Assembly (NCBI GenBank): GCA_002733765.1
Contig: NVWU01000013.1
Coordinates: 22,981 to 86,980 of the forward strand
Direction of reading: 5' to 3'
DNA length: 64,000 bases
From: Colwellia sp.
GTDB taxonomy: Bacteria > Pseudomonadota > Gammaproteobacteria > Enterobacterales > Alteromonadaceae
Under the pieces are notes generated by a model. It was not told the DNA's origin. It ran no database searches and was given only the letters and a program-made list of their open reading frames with translations. The position numbers were made by a program, and so were the translations under genes. Positions 35,315 through 45,761 of the stretch are shown piece after piece. The stretch's first letter is position 1, and every line of letters begins with the position of its first letter.

Positions 35315-35884
35315 CTAATCTATTTGCTTCACAGCAATTTTATTCAAATCCCACTGCCAATTCTGAATGGTTTCAGGAGTTGGGCGCATTTCAATACAAT
35401 CAACAGGACAAGGAGCCACACATAAGTCACAGCCCGTACATTCATCGATAATTATGGTGTGCATCTGTTTAGCCGCACCTAATATTGCATCAACAGGACA
35501 AGCTTGGATGCATTTAGTACAGCCAATACAATCTTCTTCAATGATAAAGGCTACTTTGGGTCTATTACTTTGTGAGGAATCATCTTGTTCATGATTTTCA
35601 TCTACAGGCTGAACATCGACACCAAGCAAGTCAGCAATTTTTTTAATGGTATCTTCTCCGCCGGGGGCACATTTATTAATGGCCTCACCATTGGCAACTG
35701 CTTCAGCATAAGGTTTACAACCAGGATAACCACATTGACCACATTGTGTTTGTGGCAGTAATGCATCAAGCTGTTCAACAATAGGATCACCGTCAACATG
35801 AAAGCGTATTGAAGCGTAACCAAGTAAAGCACCAAATAATGCGGCAATAGCGCCTAAAACGAGTATGGCAATTAAAATATTCAT
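35315..35884 (-). CDS. rnfB: Rnf electron transport complex subunit B
   Basis: RnfB is the ferredoxin-like entry subunit. The 189-residue protein has an N-terminal membrane anchor (about 3-26), a 4Fe-4S domain with [15 protein letters not shown] (about 48-62) and a later Cys in NKCAPGG, then two 4Fe-4S motifs [15 protein letters not shown] and [15 protein letters not shown]. All cluster cysteines are present. It lies between rnfA and rnfC with gaps of fewer than 20 bases. Confidence 0.97.
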   Translation of the reverse strand: MNILIAILVLGAIAALFGALLGYASIRFHVDGDPIVEQLDALLPQTQCGQCGYPGCKPYAEAVANGEAINKCAPGGEDTIKKIADLLGVDVQPVDENHEQDDSSQSNRPKVAFIIEEDCIGCTKCIQACPVDAILGAAKQMHTIIIDECTGCDLCVAPCPVDCIEMRPTPETIQNWQWDLNKIAVKQID

Positions 35885-35900
35885 GAGTGTCTTTTCTGCC

Positions 35901-36482
35901 CTAAATTTTAACTAAACCTGCAAAGCCCATAAAGGCTAAAGACATTAAGCCAGCAGTGATCATTGCAATAGCTGCTCCTTTAAAAGGTGTCGGTACGTCA
36001 GCATTAGCCAATTTTTCTCTCATGGCTGAAAACATAATAAGCACCAAAGAAAAGCCAACAGCAGCACCAAACCCATAAATAATTGATTCAAAAAAATTAT
36101 GTTGTAATCTAAGATTTAATAAAGCAACACCAAGTACAGCACAATTGGTGGTGATTAATGGAAGAAAAATGCCTAATAAACGATAAAGGCTATTACTTGT
36201 TTTATGCACCACCATTTCAGTAAATTGTACCACGACAGCTATCACTAAAATGAAACTCATTGTGGTTAAATATTCAAGATCTAAAGGTACTAAGATGTAG
36301 GTGGTAACTAGGTAACTGAGCAAAGAGGCTAAGGTCATTACAAAGGTAGTTGCAAATGACATACCTATGGCTGTTTCAGTACGTGAAGATACCCCCATAA
36401 AAGGGCATAAGCCAAGAAATTGCACTAGTACAAAGTTGTTCACCAGTACAGTGCCAATAAGCAGTAGGGCGTAATCAGTCAT
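35901..36482 (-). CDS. rnfA: Rnf electron transport complex subunit A
   Basis: RnfA is a six-helix membrane subunit homologous to RnfE. The 193-residue protein has [18 protein letters not shown] near the start and [17 protein letters not shown] near residues 107-123. These inverted-topology halves are known to hold a membrane-embedded iron-sulfur site through conserved Cys, here in GLCPF and TNCAV. It is the first gene of the rnfABCDGE-nth unit; the promoter should lie in the 170 bases upstream. Confidence 0.96.
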   Translation of the reverse strand: MTDYALLLIGTVLVNNFVLVQFLGLCPFMGVSSRTETAIGMSFATTFVMTLASLLSYLVTTYILVPLDLEYLTTMSFILVIAVVVQFTEMVVHKTSNSLYRLLGIFLPLITTNCAVLGVALLNLRLQHNFFESIIYGFGAAVGFSLVLIMFSAMREKLANADVPTPFKGAAIAMITAGLMSLAFMGFAGLVKI

Positions 36483-36654
36483 TTGTGTTATATGTCAAGA
36501 TGTTAATTATTTAAAAGCTATGAGTATTATCCTTTTTTTTCTTACATATAACAACACTAGTATGAATAGGGATATTATTTTCATCTACTTTACTTAAACA
36601 AAGCGAGTATTTAACATTGTTTGAATTTGAAAATGAATAGTATTTGTTAGCTGG

Positions 36655-38568
36655 CTATAATGGTGCTGGTTTACCAATATAAAACCCTTGGCAACCATCA
36701 ATAAACAGTTTGTCTAAAGTATGCTTTTCTTCTTGGCTTTCAACACTCTCAGCCAGTACGTTGATACTTAATCTATGAGCTAAATCGACCATTAGACGTA
36801 AGAAGTATTGATTATTTTTATCATCGTCAATATCTCGGGTGTAAGAGCTATCCATTTTTATATAATCAGGCGTTAAATCTCTAAAAAATTTAAATGAGGT
36901 TAAACCGACGCCAAAGCGCTCAACGGTAATTCGTGAGCCAACACGGTGCAGCATATTAATTAGACGTTTACTGGTTTTAATATTTTGTTGTAAACCGTAC
37001 TCAGTTATTTCAAAAATTAATCTCGGTGCAACTTGGGGCTCACGCAATAGTTTACGTTCTAGCCAAATCATAAAGTGCTCATCACTAATACTTCGCGCGC
37101 TAATGTTTATACCAAAACTATGATTAAACATATTTTTGCTAATAATTTCTTTAATGGTTGTTTCAATAATAAGCTTATCTACAGCAATAATTTTATCTAG
37201 TTTTTCAGCCATAGCGATAAAAGAGGCAGTAGGCAACATTTCATTATTTGAATTAAGAAAACGTGCTAATATTTCACCATAAACTTTACTATTTCTACCG
37301 CTAGGCTGAATAGGTTGTAGTAATAAAGTAACTCGTTGGTTCTCTAATACACTATCTATTTCTTGACGCCAATTTTGGTTGCCATAATTAGCGCTATTTT
37401 TTTGTAAAATATCAGTATCTCTTTGTGAATACCAAGCATTTGAGCTTTGAGTTTGGGCAACACTCACCCCTGTATCAGCTAAAGCGAGTAATTCACCTAA
37501 AGGTTTAGATTTATCAAAGTGTACTAGGCCAGAATAGGCGACAGAATCCAGATCAGATGCTTGCTGATACTCATTAAATTGAATCGTTAATTCTTTGGTA
37601 AATTTTTCTGCCTCTTTTAACTCAATATTAGGTAAAATGCAGGCGAAGTCTGAACTGTTTAATCTAAATACATTTCCATCTGAGTATGCTGAGAGCGTTT
37701 TTGTAATAAGTTTAGCAACATGAGATATATAATTATCACCCTCTTTATAACCATGAATTTGATTTATGGTTTGTAACTCTGAGCAGCGGGTTATAATTAA
37801 CACACCAAACTGTACAGGGCTTTCTTGAACAATTTTGTTTTCATAAAACTGCACAAAGCGGTTACGGTTATCAAGTTTGGTTAAATGATCAATGTAAGCT
37901 TCTTTTTCTAAATTAAGGGTGTTTTCTAATTGTTTTGCCATCAATTCTTTAATATCACTAATACCCTGCTTAAGCTCAGGTATTTCTAATATGTCATTAT
38001 TAGCGCCTGATTGTTCAATGTCGGATGTATTGGTGTGATTAACTAAAGCAAGATCACTTTTTATTTGCTGGTTAATTATTTTAAATACTGTTTTATGCCT
38101 TTTTATACTCATCGTTGCAGCAAAAAAGACTAAAGAAAATGAGAGAACAAGAGAAGATAAAATAAAGTTAATAACTAAAGTCTGTTCACCTGAAAAATTA
38201 AGTTGATATTCGATACTTACACTTAGTTGCTTGGCTATATATTTTTTGGGCTTTGGTGAAGTCAAAGGCAAAGTTAAACCTATATCCGTATTTTTATAAT
38301 TAAATAACTCCTCACCAGCTTGATTAGTTATTATTAAAACGTTGTAAGTTGTGGTTTGCTGAAGTGCTTCCGCAAGCCTTTTAATCGTGTCTATTTCCTT
38401 ATTTGTTGTTACAGACGGCTTAGTCAATAAACTAATCACTTGGCTGTGTTGCGTCGCTTTACCTTCAAGTAATGAAGAAAGCAGTGATAAAGAAATGGCA
38501 CTGACAGATAGAATGAAAATCAATGATAGTAGCGTGTTTCTTAATAATAATTGAGGAAATGTATACAT
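36655..38568 (-). CDS. Membrane protein with degenerate GGDEF and EAL domains (CsrD/MshH-like)
   Basis: The 637-residue protein has two membrane helices (about 8-33 and 133-153) bracketing a periplasmic segment, a coiled-coil stretch (about 185-220), a GGDEF-like domain (about 225-385) and an EAL-like domain (about 400-635). The GGDEF signature reads NSSDF. The EAL signature reads EILARF, and the second metal motif DDFGTG reads ERFGVG, so neither catalytic site looks functional. Size, topology and degeneracy resemble CsrD/MshH, which promotes decay of Csr small RNAs without c-di-GMP turnover. Genomic position gives no support for that, so the assignment stays tentative. AT-rich flanks suggest a single-gene unit. 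Confidence 0.65.
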   Translation of the reverse strand: MYTFPQLLLRNTLLSLIFILSVSAISLSLLSSLLEGKATQHSQVISLLTKPSVTTNKEIDTIKRLAEALQQTTTYNVLIITNQAGEELFNYKNTDIGLTLPLTSPKPKKYIAKQLSVSIEYQLNFSGEQTLVINFILSSLVLSFSLVFFAATMSIKRHKTVFKIINQQIKSDLALVNHTNTSDIEQSGANNDILEIPELKQGISDIKELMAKQLENTLNLEKEAYIDHLTKLDNRNRFVQFYENKIVQESPVQFGVLIITRCSELQTINQIHGYKEGDNYISHVAKLITKTLSAYSDGNVFRLNSSDFACILPNIELKEAEKFTKELTIQFNEYQQASDLDSVAYSGLVHFDKSKPLGELLALADTGVSVAQTQSSNAWYSQRDTDILQKNSANYGNQNWRQEIDSVLENQRVTLLLQPIQPSGRNSKVYGEILARFLNSNNEMLPTASFIAMAEKLDKIIAVDKLIIETTIKEIISKNMFNHSFGINISARSISDEHFMIWLERKLLREPQVAPRLIFEITEYGLQQNIKTSKRLINMLHRVGSRITVERFGVGLTSFKFFRDLTPDYIKMDSSYTRDIDDDKNNQYFLRLMVDLAHRLSINVLAESVESQEEKHTLDKLFIDGCQGFYIGKPAPL

Positions 38569-38757
38569 ATCGAGTTAAATTGCTCCGCAAGAAATTAACC
38601 GCACTAATTGAATTAATGCATGCACAGATGAAGTATTTATAATGTCATTTTTAGACCTATAGTAACTGATTGTAAAGCATAAATTAATTTTTTCCATTAA
38701 TTCTCAGTTTTAGAACGCACAATTTACTTATTCTTTAATTATATTGTTTATTCAAGC

Positions 38758-38786
38758 TTGCGCTTATGCCTTTATCGCTATATAAT
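38758..38786 (+). promoter_or_regulatory. Strong sigma70-type promoter
   Basis: TTGCGC at 38758-38763 is separated by exactly 17 bases from TATAAT at 38781-38786, followed by the GC-rich discriminator TCGCGG. Such discriminators are typical of growth-regulated stable-RNA and translation-gene promoters. Transcription should start near 38793, about 330 bases before rimP. Confidence 0.75.
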
Positions 38787-38792
38787 TCGCGG

Positions 38793-38966
38793 TGCTAAAT
38801 TTATGCCTGTAGGCAAATTGAGTATGTAGCAAGATGTCACTGAGGAATTATCTATTTAAATATAAATGGGTAACTCTATTCTTGTTACAAGTACTGGTAG
38901 TCACTTTATCGGGTGATACTGCTAGTATGGGGTCAGTGATATAGGCCCCAGTTATGGGGCTTTTTT
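38793..38966 (+). ncRNA. Structured leader RNA (attenuator or small RNA) of the rimP operon
   Basis: The transcript from the promoter at 38758 would carry a GCCTGTAGGC hairpin, then a longer imperfect hairpin pairing ACTGGTAGTCAC (38893-38904) with GTGATACTGCTAGT (38913-38926). It then has TGGGGTC (38928-38934), which can pair with GGCCCCA (38944-38950). That last pairing excludes the terminator formed by GCCCCA and TGGGGC (38945-38960). This is the logic of an attenuator. Without readthrough it would be a small RNA of about 175 nt. No Rfam family was recognised. Confidence 0.5.
38945..38966 (+). terminator. Intrinsic terminator 1 upstream of rimP
   Basis: GCCCCA, GTTA loop, TGGGGC, then six T. 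It is a compact GC-rich hairpin with a clear T tract, lying between the promoter and rimP, so readthrough is required for operon expression. Confidence 0.88.
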
Positions 38967-39020
38967 GTTTATGGTGTTAAGTTTAAACCCACTATAAGTA
39001 TTATATACAGCAAAAACGCT

Positions 39021-39041
39021 GGGCTAATAAGCCCTTTTTTT
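39021..39041 (+). terminator. Intrinsic terminator 2 upstream of rimP
   Basis: GGGCT, AATA loop, AGCCC, then seven T. It follows terminator 1 by about 55 bases and precedes the rimP start by about 80. Tandem terminators in the leader fit a readthrough or NusA-feedback design as described for the E. coli nusA operon. Confidence 0.85.
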
Positions 39042-39122
39042 GTATCTAAAATTTTATTTTAAAAGAAATAGTTAACTAATTTTTAGCTCTTTCTTCATCC
39101 TAACACTAACAGGAGAAAACGA

Positions 39123-39578
39123 TTGGCTAAATTTGAACAAAAATTAACTGACATGCTTCGCCCCGCTGTGGCCGAAACAGGTAAAGAATTACTCGGTGTT
39201 GAGTATATTAGTGCGGGTAATAATTCAGTTTTACGTTTGTTTATTGACCATGAAAATGGCATCAATGTTGATGATTGCGCAGAAGTAAGTCGTCAAGTTG
39301 GCGCTATTTTAGATGTAGAAGATCCAATAAGTAGTGAATATAGTTTAGAAGTTTCATCCCCAGGCGTAGATAGACCGTTATTTGAATTAGCGCATTTTCA
39401 AACTGTGGTTGGTGAAACGGTCAATGTTAAATTATCGATGCCATTAAATGGTCGTCGAAAATTTAAAGGCACTTTAGTTGCTATAGAAAATGACACATTA
39501 ATAGTAACTGTCGATGGCATAGATTACGAACTTGTTATCAATAATGTAGACAAAGCAAACCTTGTCGCGAAACTTTAG
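39123..39578 (+). CDS. rimP: Ribosome maturation factor RimP
   Basis: RimP assists 30S subunit assembly. The 151-residue protein shows the family motifs LGVEYISAG, LRLFIDHENGINVDDCAEVSRQ (about 32-53), YSLEVSSPGVDRPL (about 73-86) and a C-terminal SH3-like domain. The TTG start at 39123 is strongly supported by AGGAG seven bases upstream and by the standard MAKFEQKLT beginning. nusA follows after 182 bases, the conserved order. Confidence 0.96.
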   Translation: MAKFEQKLTDMLRPAVAETGKELLGVEYISAGNNSVLRLFIDHENGINVDDCAEVSRQVGAILDVEDPISSEYSLEVSSPGVDRPLFELAHFQTVVGETVNVKLSMPLNGRRKFKGTLVAIENDTLIVTVDGIDYELVINNVDKANLVAKL

Positions 39579-39760
39579 AAAAAATTAAGTAAAAAATATA
39601 TATTTAAGTTTAATAGCAGTAGCTATTTAGCTCCTAGTTGTATAGTTCAATTTAGAGAAAATTACAGGCTTGACTTTAGTTGAAATGTAACTTTGAAAAA
39701 ATAAGTTGGCTTATAGAACAACAAGATAAATAACTACCTAAAAATTAAGGCTAAAAAAAC

Positions 39761-41257
39761 ATGAGTAAAGAGATATTACTGGTTGTTGATGCTGTATCAA
39801 ATGAAAAGGCATTACCACGTGAAAGTATTTTTGAAGCAATGGAAACTGCTTTAGAAACAGCGACCAAGAAAAAATATGATGGCGATATTATCGTTCGTGT
39901 TTGTATTGACCGTATTACCGGTGAATTTGACACTTATCGTCGTTGGTTAATCGTTGCAGAGAGCGATGAGCCTATGGAAAATCCTTACGCTGAAATTAGT
40001 TTAGCGGCGGCTCAATATGATGAACCAGAATTAAATGTTGGTGATTACGTAGAAGATCAAATTGAATCAGTTACTTTTGATCGCGTTACCACGCAAACGG
40101 CGAAGCAAGTTATTGTACAGAAAATTCGTGAAGCTGAACGTGCCTTAGTCGTTGAAGCATATCAAGACCAAGTCGGAGAGTTAGTTACCGGTGTAGTAAA
40201 AAAATCTAGTCGTGAAAGCGTTATTTTAGATTTAGGTAATAATGCTGAAGCAATTATTTATCGTGATGACATGTTACCACGCGAAACATTTCGCCCTGGT
40301 GATAGAGTACGTGGTTTATTATATGATATTAAACCTGAAGCCCGTGGCGCACAATTATTGGTGAGCCGTACTAAACCTGAAATGTTAATTGAACTATTTC
40401 GTGTTGAAGTGCCAGAAATTGGCGAAGAAATGCTAGAGATAAAAGGTGCAGCACGCGATCCTGGTTCACGAGCTAAAATTGCGGTTAAAAGCAACGACAA
40501 GCGCATTGACCCCGTGGGCGCTTGTGTAGGAATGCGTGGTTCACGCGTACAAGCAGTTTCTGGTGAGTTAGGCGGCGAGCGTGTTGATATTGTGTTATAT
40601 GACGATAATGTTGCTCAATATGTAATTAATGCTATGTCTCCAGCAGAAGTTGCTTCAATTATTGTCGATGAAGACAAAGGCACAATGGATATTGCCGTTG
40701 AAGAAGGTAACTTAGCTATGGCCATCGGTCGTAGTGGTCAAAATATTCGTTTAGCAAGCCAGTTAACTGGCTGGGAACTAAACGTAATGACTGTTGAAGA
40801 CATGAAAGAAAAGCATCAAGCTGAAAATGATAAAGTATTAAGTTTATTTATCGACAAACTAGACCTTGATGAAGACTTCGCTACATTGCTATCTGATGAA
40901 GGTTTTACTTCTTTAGAGGAAATAGCCTATGTTCCCGCAGAGGAAATGCTTGAAATTGATGGCTTGACTGAAGAAATTGTTGAAGAGCTAAGAGAACGAG
41001 CCAAAGAAGCATTAACAACACAAGCACTTGCGAGTGAAGAAACGCTTGAAGGTGCAGAGCCAGCTGAAGATTTATTAGCGCTTGACGGTTTAGATCGTCA
41101 TTTGGCATTCGTGTTAGCAAGTCGAGGTGTGAGAACACTAGAGAACTTAGCTGAACAAGGCATTGATGAAATTAGCGATATTGAAGAATTAACTGAAACC
41201 AAAGCGGGTGAGCTAATTATGGCTGCACGTAACATTTGTTGGTTTAACGAAGAATAA
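39761..41257 (+). CDS. nusA: Transcription elongation/termination factor NusA
   Basis: NusA binds RNA polymerase and RNA, stimulating pausing, termination and antitermination. The 498-residue protein has the N-terminal polymerase-binding domain (1-130), S1 (about 135-200, [22 protein letters not shown]), two KH domains (about 230-345, with [15 protein letters not shown] and [13 protein letters not shown]), and two C-terminal acidic helix-hairpin repeats (about 365-425 and 440-498) found in gammaproteobacterial NusA. It precedes infB by a short gap. It may regulate its own operon through the leader terminators. Confidence 0.97.
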   Translation: MSKEILLVVDAVSNEKALPRESIFEAMETALETATKKKYDGDIIVRVCIDRITGEFDTYRRWLIVAESDEPMENPYAEISLAAAQYDEPELNVGDYVEDQIESVTFDRVTTQTAKQVIVQKIREAERALVVEAYQDQVGELVTGVVKKSSRESVILDLGNNAEAIIYRDDMLPRETFRPGDRVRGLLYDIKPEARGAQLLVSRTKPEMLIELFRVEVPEIGEEMLEIKGAARDPGSRAKIAVKSNDKRIDPVGACVGMRGSRVQAVSGELGGERVDIVLYDDNVAQYVINAMSPAEVASIIVDEDKGTMDIAVEEGNLAMAIGRSGQNIRLASQLTGWELNVMTVEDMKEKHQAENDKVLSLFIDKLDLDEDFATLLSDEGFTSLEEIAYVPAEEMLEIDGLTEEIVEELRERAKEALTTQALASEETLEGAEPAEDLLALDGLDRHLAFVLASRGVRTLENLAEQGIDEISDIEELTETKAGELIMAARNICWFNEE

Positions 41258-41280
41258 TTAACACCGGGAGAAGAGTGGAA

Positions 41281-43950
41281 ATGGCAGATATAACTGTAGC
41301 AGAGCTTGCCAACGAAATTGGTACACCGGTGGAGCGTTTAGTGAGCCAATTGGCTGACTCAGGCGTGAAAAAATCGGCAACCGATGCTATTTCGCAAGAC
41401 GAAAAAGAAGTGTTGTTAGGATACCTAAAAAAACAACATGGCGATAACTCAGCCGCCAAACCGAGTAAATTAACGCTAAATCGTAAAACTAAGTCAACGT
41501 TGACGATGGGACACGGTAGCAAAAGTAAATCGGTTAATGTTGAAGTACGTAAAAAACGTACTTACGTGAAACGTAGTGAACTAGAAGAACAGAAAATAGC
41601 AGAAGCAGCAGAACGAGCTGAAGCCGAAGCGACAGAAAAAGCAGAGGCGTTAGCATTAGTGAAAGCTGAAGCCGCAGCGAAAGAAGCTGAAAATGCTAAA
41701 GCGGTAGCGGTAGTAAGAGCCGAAGTTGAAGCTGAGCGTAAAGCAGCAGCTAAAATAGAAGCGGCGGATAAAGCTAAGCAAATAGCTGCGAATAAAGCGA
41801 AAGCACCGGTTGCTAAAGTTGAAGAAACCGAAGAAGCCAAGCGACTTCGTTTAGCACAAGAACAAGAAATAGCGGCCAAAATTGAAGTAGAAGCTAAAGA
41901 AGCGGCGGAAGCTGCTAGAAAATTAGCTGAAGAAAATGAAGGGCGCTGGAAAGAGCAAGAAGCTGAACGTAAAGCGAAAGAAAAAGAAGTCGTTCATGTA
42001 ACTTCTTCTAAATACGCACAAGAAGCTGAAGATAAAGTTGATGCTGCTGATGAAGGCGCAGGCCGTCGTCGTAAGAAGAAAAAATCTGCAACAGATAAAA
42101 ATGCCCGTGGAGGACGTAATGCCCGTGGCGGACGTAAGCAAACATTATCTGCACCACAAAGTTTAAAACATGGATTTACTAAGCCTGTTGAAACTAAAGT
42201 AAACGATATTCGCATTGGTGAAACAATATCCGTTGCTGAATTGGCCAATAAAATGGCTAAGAAAGGTGCTGAAGTTGTAAAAGCGATGTTTAAAATGGGC
42301 GCAATGGCAACCATTAATCAAATTATCGACCAAGAAACGGCAGCACTAGTTTCAGAAGAAATGGGCTTTAACGTAGTGCTTGTTAAAGAAAATGCTTTAG
42401 AAGAAGCGGTGTTGGCCGATCGTGATGATACGGGTGAAGCGGTAACTCGCGCGCCAGTAGTAACTATTATGGGTCACGTTGATCATGGTAAAACATCACT
42501 ACTTGATCACATTCGTGAAGCAAAAGTAGCTGACGGTGAAGCGGGTGGTATTACTCAGCATATTGGTGCTTATCATGTAGAAACTGGTCATGGCATGATC
42601 ACGTTCTTAGATACTCCAGGTCATGCTGCCTTTACTGCAATGCGTTCACGTGGAGCAAAAGCAACAGATATTGTTATTATTGTTGTTGCTGCTGATGACG
42701 GTGTTATGCCACAAACAATTGAAGCGATTCAGCATGCGAAAGCATCAGATGCGCCTATTATTATTGCCGTTAACAAAATGGATAAAGAAAGCGCTGATCC
42801 AGATCGTGTTAAAAGTGAATTATCACAGCATGATGTGCTTTCAGAAGAGTGGGGCGGTGATGTTCAATTCTGTCATGTATCAGCCAAAACTGGTTTAGGT
42901 ATTGATGAATTACTTGATGCAATTTTATTACAATCAGAAGTCTTAGAGCTAACCGCTGTTATCGATAAAATGGCAAATGGTGTTGTTGTCGAGTCTAAAC
43001 TAGATAAAGGTCGTGGCCCAGTAGCGACAGTGCTAATTCAAGAAGGTACCTTGAAACAAGGCGATATCGTTCTTTGTGGTTTAGAGTATGGCCGTGTTAG
43101 AGCAATGCGTGATGAAAATGGTAATACTATTCAATCAGCAGGCCCATCTATTCCTGTTGAAATCATCGGTCTTAGCGGTGTACCCATTTCAGGTGATGAA
43201 GCGACTGTGGTAAAAGATGAGAAGAAAGCACGTGAAGTTGCTCTATTCCGTCAAGGTAAGTTCCGTGATGTAAAACTTGCTCGTCAACAAAAAGCTAAAC
43301 TTGAAAATATGTTTGCTAGTATGGCTGAAGGCGATATTTCAGAAGTAAATGTTGTCATTAAGTCTGATGTTCAAGGTTCACTTGAAGCAATCAGTGATTC
43401 ACTACTTAAATTATCAACTGATGAAGTTAAAGTGAAAATCATTGGTTCAGGTGTTGGTGCTATTACTGAAACAGATGCAACGTTAGCCGCTGCTTCTAAT
43501 GCCATCATTGTTGGTTTTAATGTTCGTGCTGATACCTCTGCTCGTAAAGTCATTGAATCAGAAAACATTGATTTACGTTACTACAGTGTTATCTACGCTT
43601 TGATTGATGAAGTAAAACAAGCGATGAGTGGTATGTTAGCACCAGAATTCAAGCAAGAGATTATTGGTCTTGCCCAAGTTCGTGATGTATTCAAGTCACC
43701 TAAAATTGGCGCAATTGCTGGTTGTATGGTTACTGAAGGTATTATCAAGCGTTCAGCACCAATTCGTGTATTACGTGAAAACGTCGTTATTTATGAAGGT
43801 GAACTTGAATCACTACGTCGTTTTAAAGACGATGTACAAGAGGTTCGTAATGGTATTGAATGTGGTATCGGCGTGAAAAACTATAACGATGTACGTGTAG
43901 GCGATCAAATCGAAGTGTTTGAAACTGTAGAAATTAAACGAACGCTGTAA
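41281..43950 (+). CDS. infB: Translation initiation factor IF-2
   Basis: IF-2 is the GTPase that brings initiator tRNA to the 30S subunit and promotes subunit joining. In order the protein has an N-terminal IF2N domain ([19 protein letters not shown]), a long Ala/Glu/Lys-rich helical linker (about 70-240), an Arg/Gly-rich patch, a second IF2N module, and the G domain with GHVDHGKTS (about 399-407), DTPGHAAF and NKMD. Domains II to IV follow. I prefer ATG 41281, ten bases from GGGAG, over the GTG at 41275, four bases from it. An internal initiation site for a shorter isoform, as in E. coli, was not identified. Confidence 0.96.
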   Translation: MADITVAELANEIGTPVERLVSQLADSGVKKSATDAISQDEKEVLLGYLKKQHGDNSAAKPSKLTLNRKTKSTLTMGHGSKSKSVNVEVRKKRTYVKRSELEEQKIAEAAERAEAEATEKAEALALVKAEAAAKEAENAKAVAVVRAEVEAERKAAAKIEAADKAKQIAANKAKAPVAKVEETEEAKRLRLAQEQEIAAKIEVEAKEAAEAARKLAEENEGRWKEQEAERKAKEKEVVHVTSSKYAQEAEDKVDAADEGAGRRRKKKKSATDKNARGGRNARGGRKQTLSAPQSLKHGFTKPVETKVNDIRIGETISVAELANKMAKKGAEVVKAMFKMGAMATINQIIDQETAALVSEEMGFNVVLVKENALEEAVLADRDDTGEAVTRAPVVTIMGHVDHGKTSLLDHIREAKVADGEAGGITQHIGAYHVETGHGMITFLDTPGHAAFTAMRSRGAKATDIVIIVVAADDGVMPQTIEAIQHAKASDAPIIIAVNKMDKESADPDRVKSELSQHDVLSEEWGGDVQFCHVSAKTGLGIDELLDAILLQSEVLELTAVIDKMANGVVVESKLDKGRGPVATVLIQEGTLKQGDIVLCGLEYGRVRAMRDENGNTIQSAGPSIPVEIIGLSGVPISGDEATVVKDEKKAREVALFRQGKFRDVKLARQQKAKLENMFASMAEGDISEVNVVIKSDVQGSLEAISDSLLKLSTDEVKVKIIGSGVGAITETDATLAAASNAIIVGFNVRADTSARKVIESENIDLRYYSVIYALIDEVKQAMSGMLAPEFKQEIIGLAQVRDVFKSPKIGAIAGCMVTEGIIKRSAPIRVLRENVVIYEGELESLRRFKDDVQEVRNGIECGIGVKNYNDVRVGDQIEVFETVEIKRTL

Positions 43951-43986
43951 CTTTATATCTTTGCTAATGTTATCGATTTCGGCATT

Positions 43987-44023
43987 GGAAGTACTTATTG
44001 ACGTTCGTCAACTCCGTGCTTCC
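43987..44023. repeat. Nested inverted repeat after infB
   Basis: GGAAGTAC (43987-43994) and GTGCTTCC (44016-44023) pair with one mismatch and enclose a perfect TTGACG-TT-CGTCAA palindrome (43998-44011). The RNA would form a compact hairpin within a hairpin. It could be an RNase processing site or a REP-like interspersed element; only one copy is in this window. Confidence 0.6.
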
Positions 44024-44093
44024 TCTTTGCTTTCGAAGTCATTAGCTTCAATCTAAAGCAACAGGTAGTAGAATATTTTACTACAATTATATT

Positions 44094-44116
44094 AAAGGGA
44101 CTGATGTCCCTTTTTT
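44094..44116 (+). terminator. Intrinsic terminator between infB and rbfA
   Basis: AAAGGGAC at 44094-44101, loop TGAT, and GTCCCTTT with a continuing T tract to 44116. It separates infB from rbfA by an attenuating or partial stop. rbfA has its own ribosome site (AGAGAATAATT) about 75 bases later. Confidence 0.85.
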
Positions 44117-44190
44117 GTTAATAGATATTCATACCATTTGAAAATGATTACTTAATTAGTACAATTGGTATAAATTAAAAGAGAATAATT

Positions 44191-44604
44191 ATGGCTAGAG
44201 AATATGCCCGAACTGATCGTGTAGGTCAGCAAATCCAAAAAGAAATAGCGATGATTTTAATGCGTGAAATTAAAGATCCTCGTTTGAGTATGACCACAGT
44301 ATCAGCGGTAGAAGTTACTCGCGATTTAGCTTATGCAAAAATATTTGTTACTTTCTTTAATGATAACCCTGAAGAAATTAAAGCATCGCTTGAAGTATTA
44401 GCTGATGCTGAAGGCTACATTCGCTCATTACTAGGGAAACGTTTACGTGCGCGTATTATGCCGCATTTGCGTTTTATTTATGATAGTTCAATGAGTGAGG
44501 GTGTACGCATGAGCGCTTTAGTTGACCAAGCTGTTGCGAGTGATAGTAATAAAAATGAAAGCACTGATTTGATTGATAATGACAATGATAAACAGGACGA
44601 ATAA
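44191..44604 (+). CDS. rbfA: 30S ribosome-binding factor RbfA
   Basis: RbfA is a KH-fold cold-shock factor for late 30S maturation. The 137-residue protein contains [44 protein letters not shown] (about 26-53) and the type II KH region ending LRFIYDSS. The C-terminal tail is Asp/Asn-rich and probably disordered. truB begins three bases after the stop, so the two are coupled. Confidence 0.96.
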   Translation: MAREYARTDRVGQQIQKEIAMILMREIKDPRLSMTTVSAVEVTRDLAYAKIFVTFFNDNPEEIKASLEVLADAEGYIRSLLGKRLRARIMPHLRFIYDSSMSEGVRMSALVDQAVASDSNKNESTDLIDNDNDKQDE

Positions 44605-44607
44605 GGT

Positions 44608-45555
44608 ATGGCAAAGCGTAGAAAAGGTCGTGCTATTAATGGTGTGCTGTTACTAGATAAGCCTCATGGATTGTCATCGAATCATGCTTTACAAACGGTA
44701 AAACGTATTTTTTTTGCTCAAAAAGCAGGACATACTGGTGCGTTAGATCCGCTTGCAACGGGTATGTTGCCAATTTGTTTAGGTGAAGGGACCAAATTCT
44801 CGCAGTACTTACTTGATACAGACAAAACCTATCAAGTTACGGCTAAACTAGGTATTCGTACTACGACCAGTGATGCGGGTGGTGAAGTTGTAAGTGAGAA
44901 AGAAGTTAGCGTGTCAGATGAGCAGTTGACCGCAGCATTAGATACCTTTCGCGGAACGACCAAGCAAACTCCGTCTATGTACTCAGCACTTAAATATCAA
45001 GGTCAGCCTCTGTATAAATATGCAAGAAAAGGCATTGAGGTACCGCGTGAAGCGCGTGATATTACCGTTTTTTCTTTAGAGTTATTGCGTTTTGAGTATG
45101 ATGAAGTTGAATTTAAGATACATGTATCTAAAGGTACTTATATTCGTACTATCGTGGATGACTTAGGTGAGCTCTTAGGTTGTGGTGCGCATGTGGCTAA
45201 TTTGAGGCGCTTGGCCGTAGGCAATTACCCAGTTGATAAAATGGTAACTTTACCTCAGCTAGAAGCATTATTAGAGCAAGCCATATCAGAAGATATTACG
45301 CCATCAGAATTACTTGACCCCTTGTTACTACCAATGCAGAGTGCCGTTGAAGGTATGCCAGTGGTTTATGTTGATGATGTCTCAGCTAACTTTTTACGCC
45401 ACGGTAATCCAGTACGAGCCTACAAAGCGCCAGATGAAGGTAGCATTCAAGTTTATATCGGTGAAGACGAACATGATGAAAATGCTGAGTTTATTGGCGT
45501 TGGTTTCATTAATGACGATGGTCAAGTAGCGCCTAAGCGCATTGTGGTTGTGTAG
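44608..45555 (+). CDS. truB: tRNA pseudouridine(55) synthase
   Basis: TruB makes pseudouridine 55 in the T loop of tRNAs and also acts as an RNA chaperone. The 315-residue protein has [16 protein letters not shown], the catalytic Asp47 in [23 protein letters not shown] (Tyr of the active site) and [17 protein letters not shown]-like C-terminal domain follows at about 255-315. It follows rbfA by three bases (stop, then GGT and ATG) and precedes rpsO, the E. coli order. Confidence 0.97.
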   Translation: MAKRRKGRAINGVLLLDKPHGLSSNHALQTVKRIFFAQKAGHTGALDPLATGMLPICLGEGTKFSQYLLDTDKTYQVTAKLGIRTTTSDAGGEVVSEKEVSVSDEQLTAALDTFRGTTKQTPSMYSALKYQGQPLYKYARKGIEVPREARDITVFSLELLRFEYDEVEFKIHVSKGTYIRTIVDDLGELLGCGAHVANLRRLAVGNYPVDKMVTLPQLEALLEQAISEDITPSELLDPLLLPMQSAVEGMPVVYVDDVSANFLRHGNPVRAYKAPDEGSIQVYIGEDEHDENAEFIGVGFINDDGQVAPKRIVVV

Positions 45556-45624
45556 TGCCTAATCGGCTATTTAGGCTTTAAGTTTACCACCATTTATTTT
45601 TATAAGAAGTACATCGGTTATTAG

Positions 45625-45652
45625 TTGCATTTTAGCTACGCCCTGATAGAAT
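45625..45652 (+). promoter_or_regulatory. Probable sigma70 promoter of rpsO
   Basis: TTGCAT (45625-45630) and TAGAAT (45647-45652) are separated by 16 bases and followed by the GC-containing ATGCGC. It lies 110 bases before rpsO, leaving room for a leader that could be bound by S15 as in E. coli. The leader fold was not established here. Confidence 0.6.
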
Positions 45653-45761
45653 ATGCGCTCTTTCGTTACCTTCGCTGAATTAGTGTTTGGCACAGGTAGG
45701 ATTTTAATAACTTAAACTAATGTCAAATCATATAGTTAAGTTCACACACTAAGGATTTATT

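Larger units (their letters stand above)
38569..39122. other. Long control region ahead of rimP-nusA-infB
   Basis: The region of about 550 bases holds a strong promoter (38758-38786), a structured transcribed leader with two tandem intrinsic terminators (38945-38966 and 39021-39041), and a strong AGGAG site before the rimP TTG. E. coli carries metY in the corresponding leader; no tRNA can be folded from this stretch. I see no protein gene. Confidence 0.7.

Noticed and set aside
38793..38966. A tRNA (metY-like) in the rimP leader
   Set aside because: The expected cloverleaf, anticodon arm, T loop and CCA end cannot be found in this stretch.
41562..42314. Minus-strand ORFs inside infB
   Set aside because: They mirror the Ala/Glu/Lys-rich linker of IF-2, a common source of spurious antisense frames.
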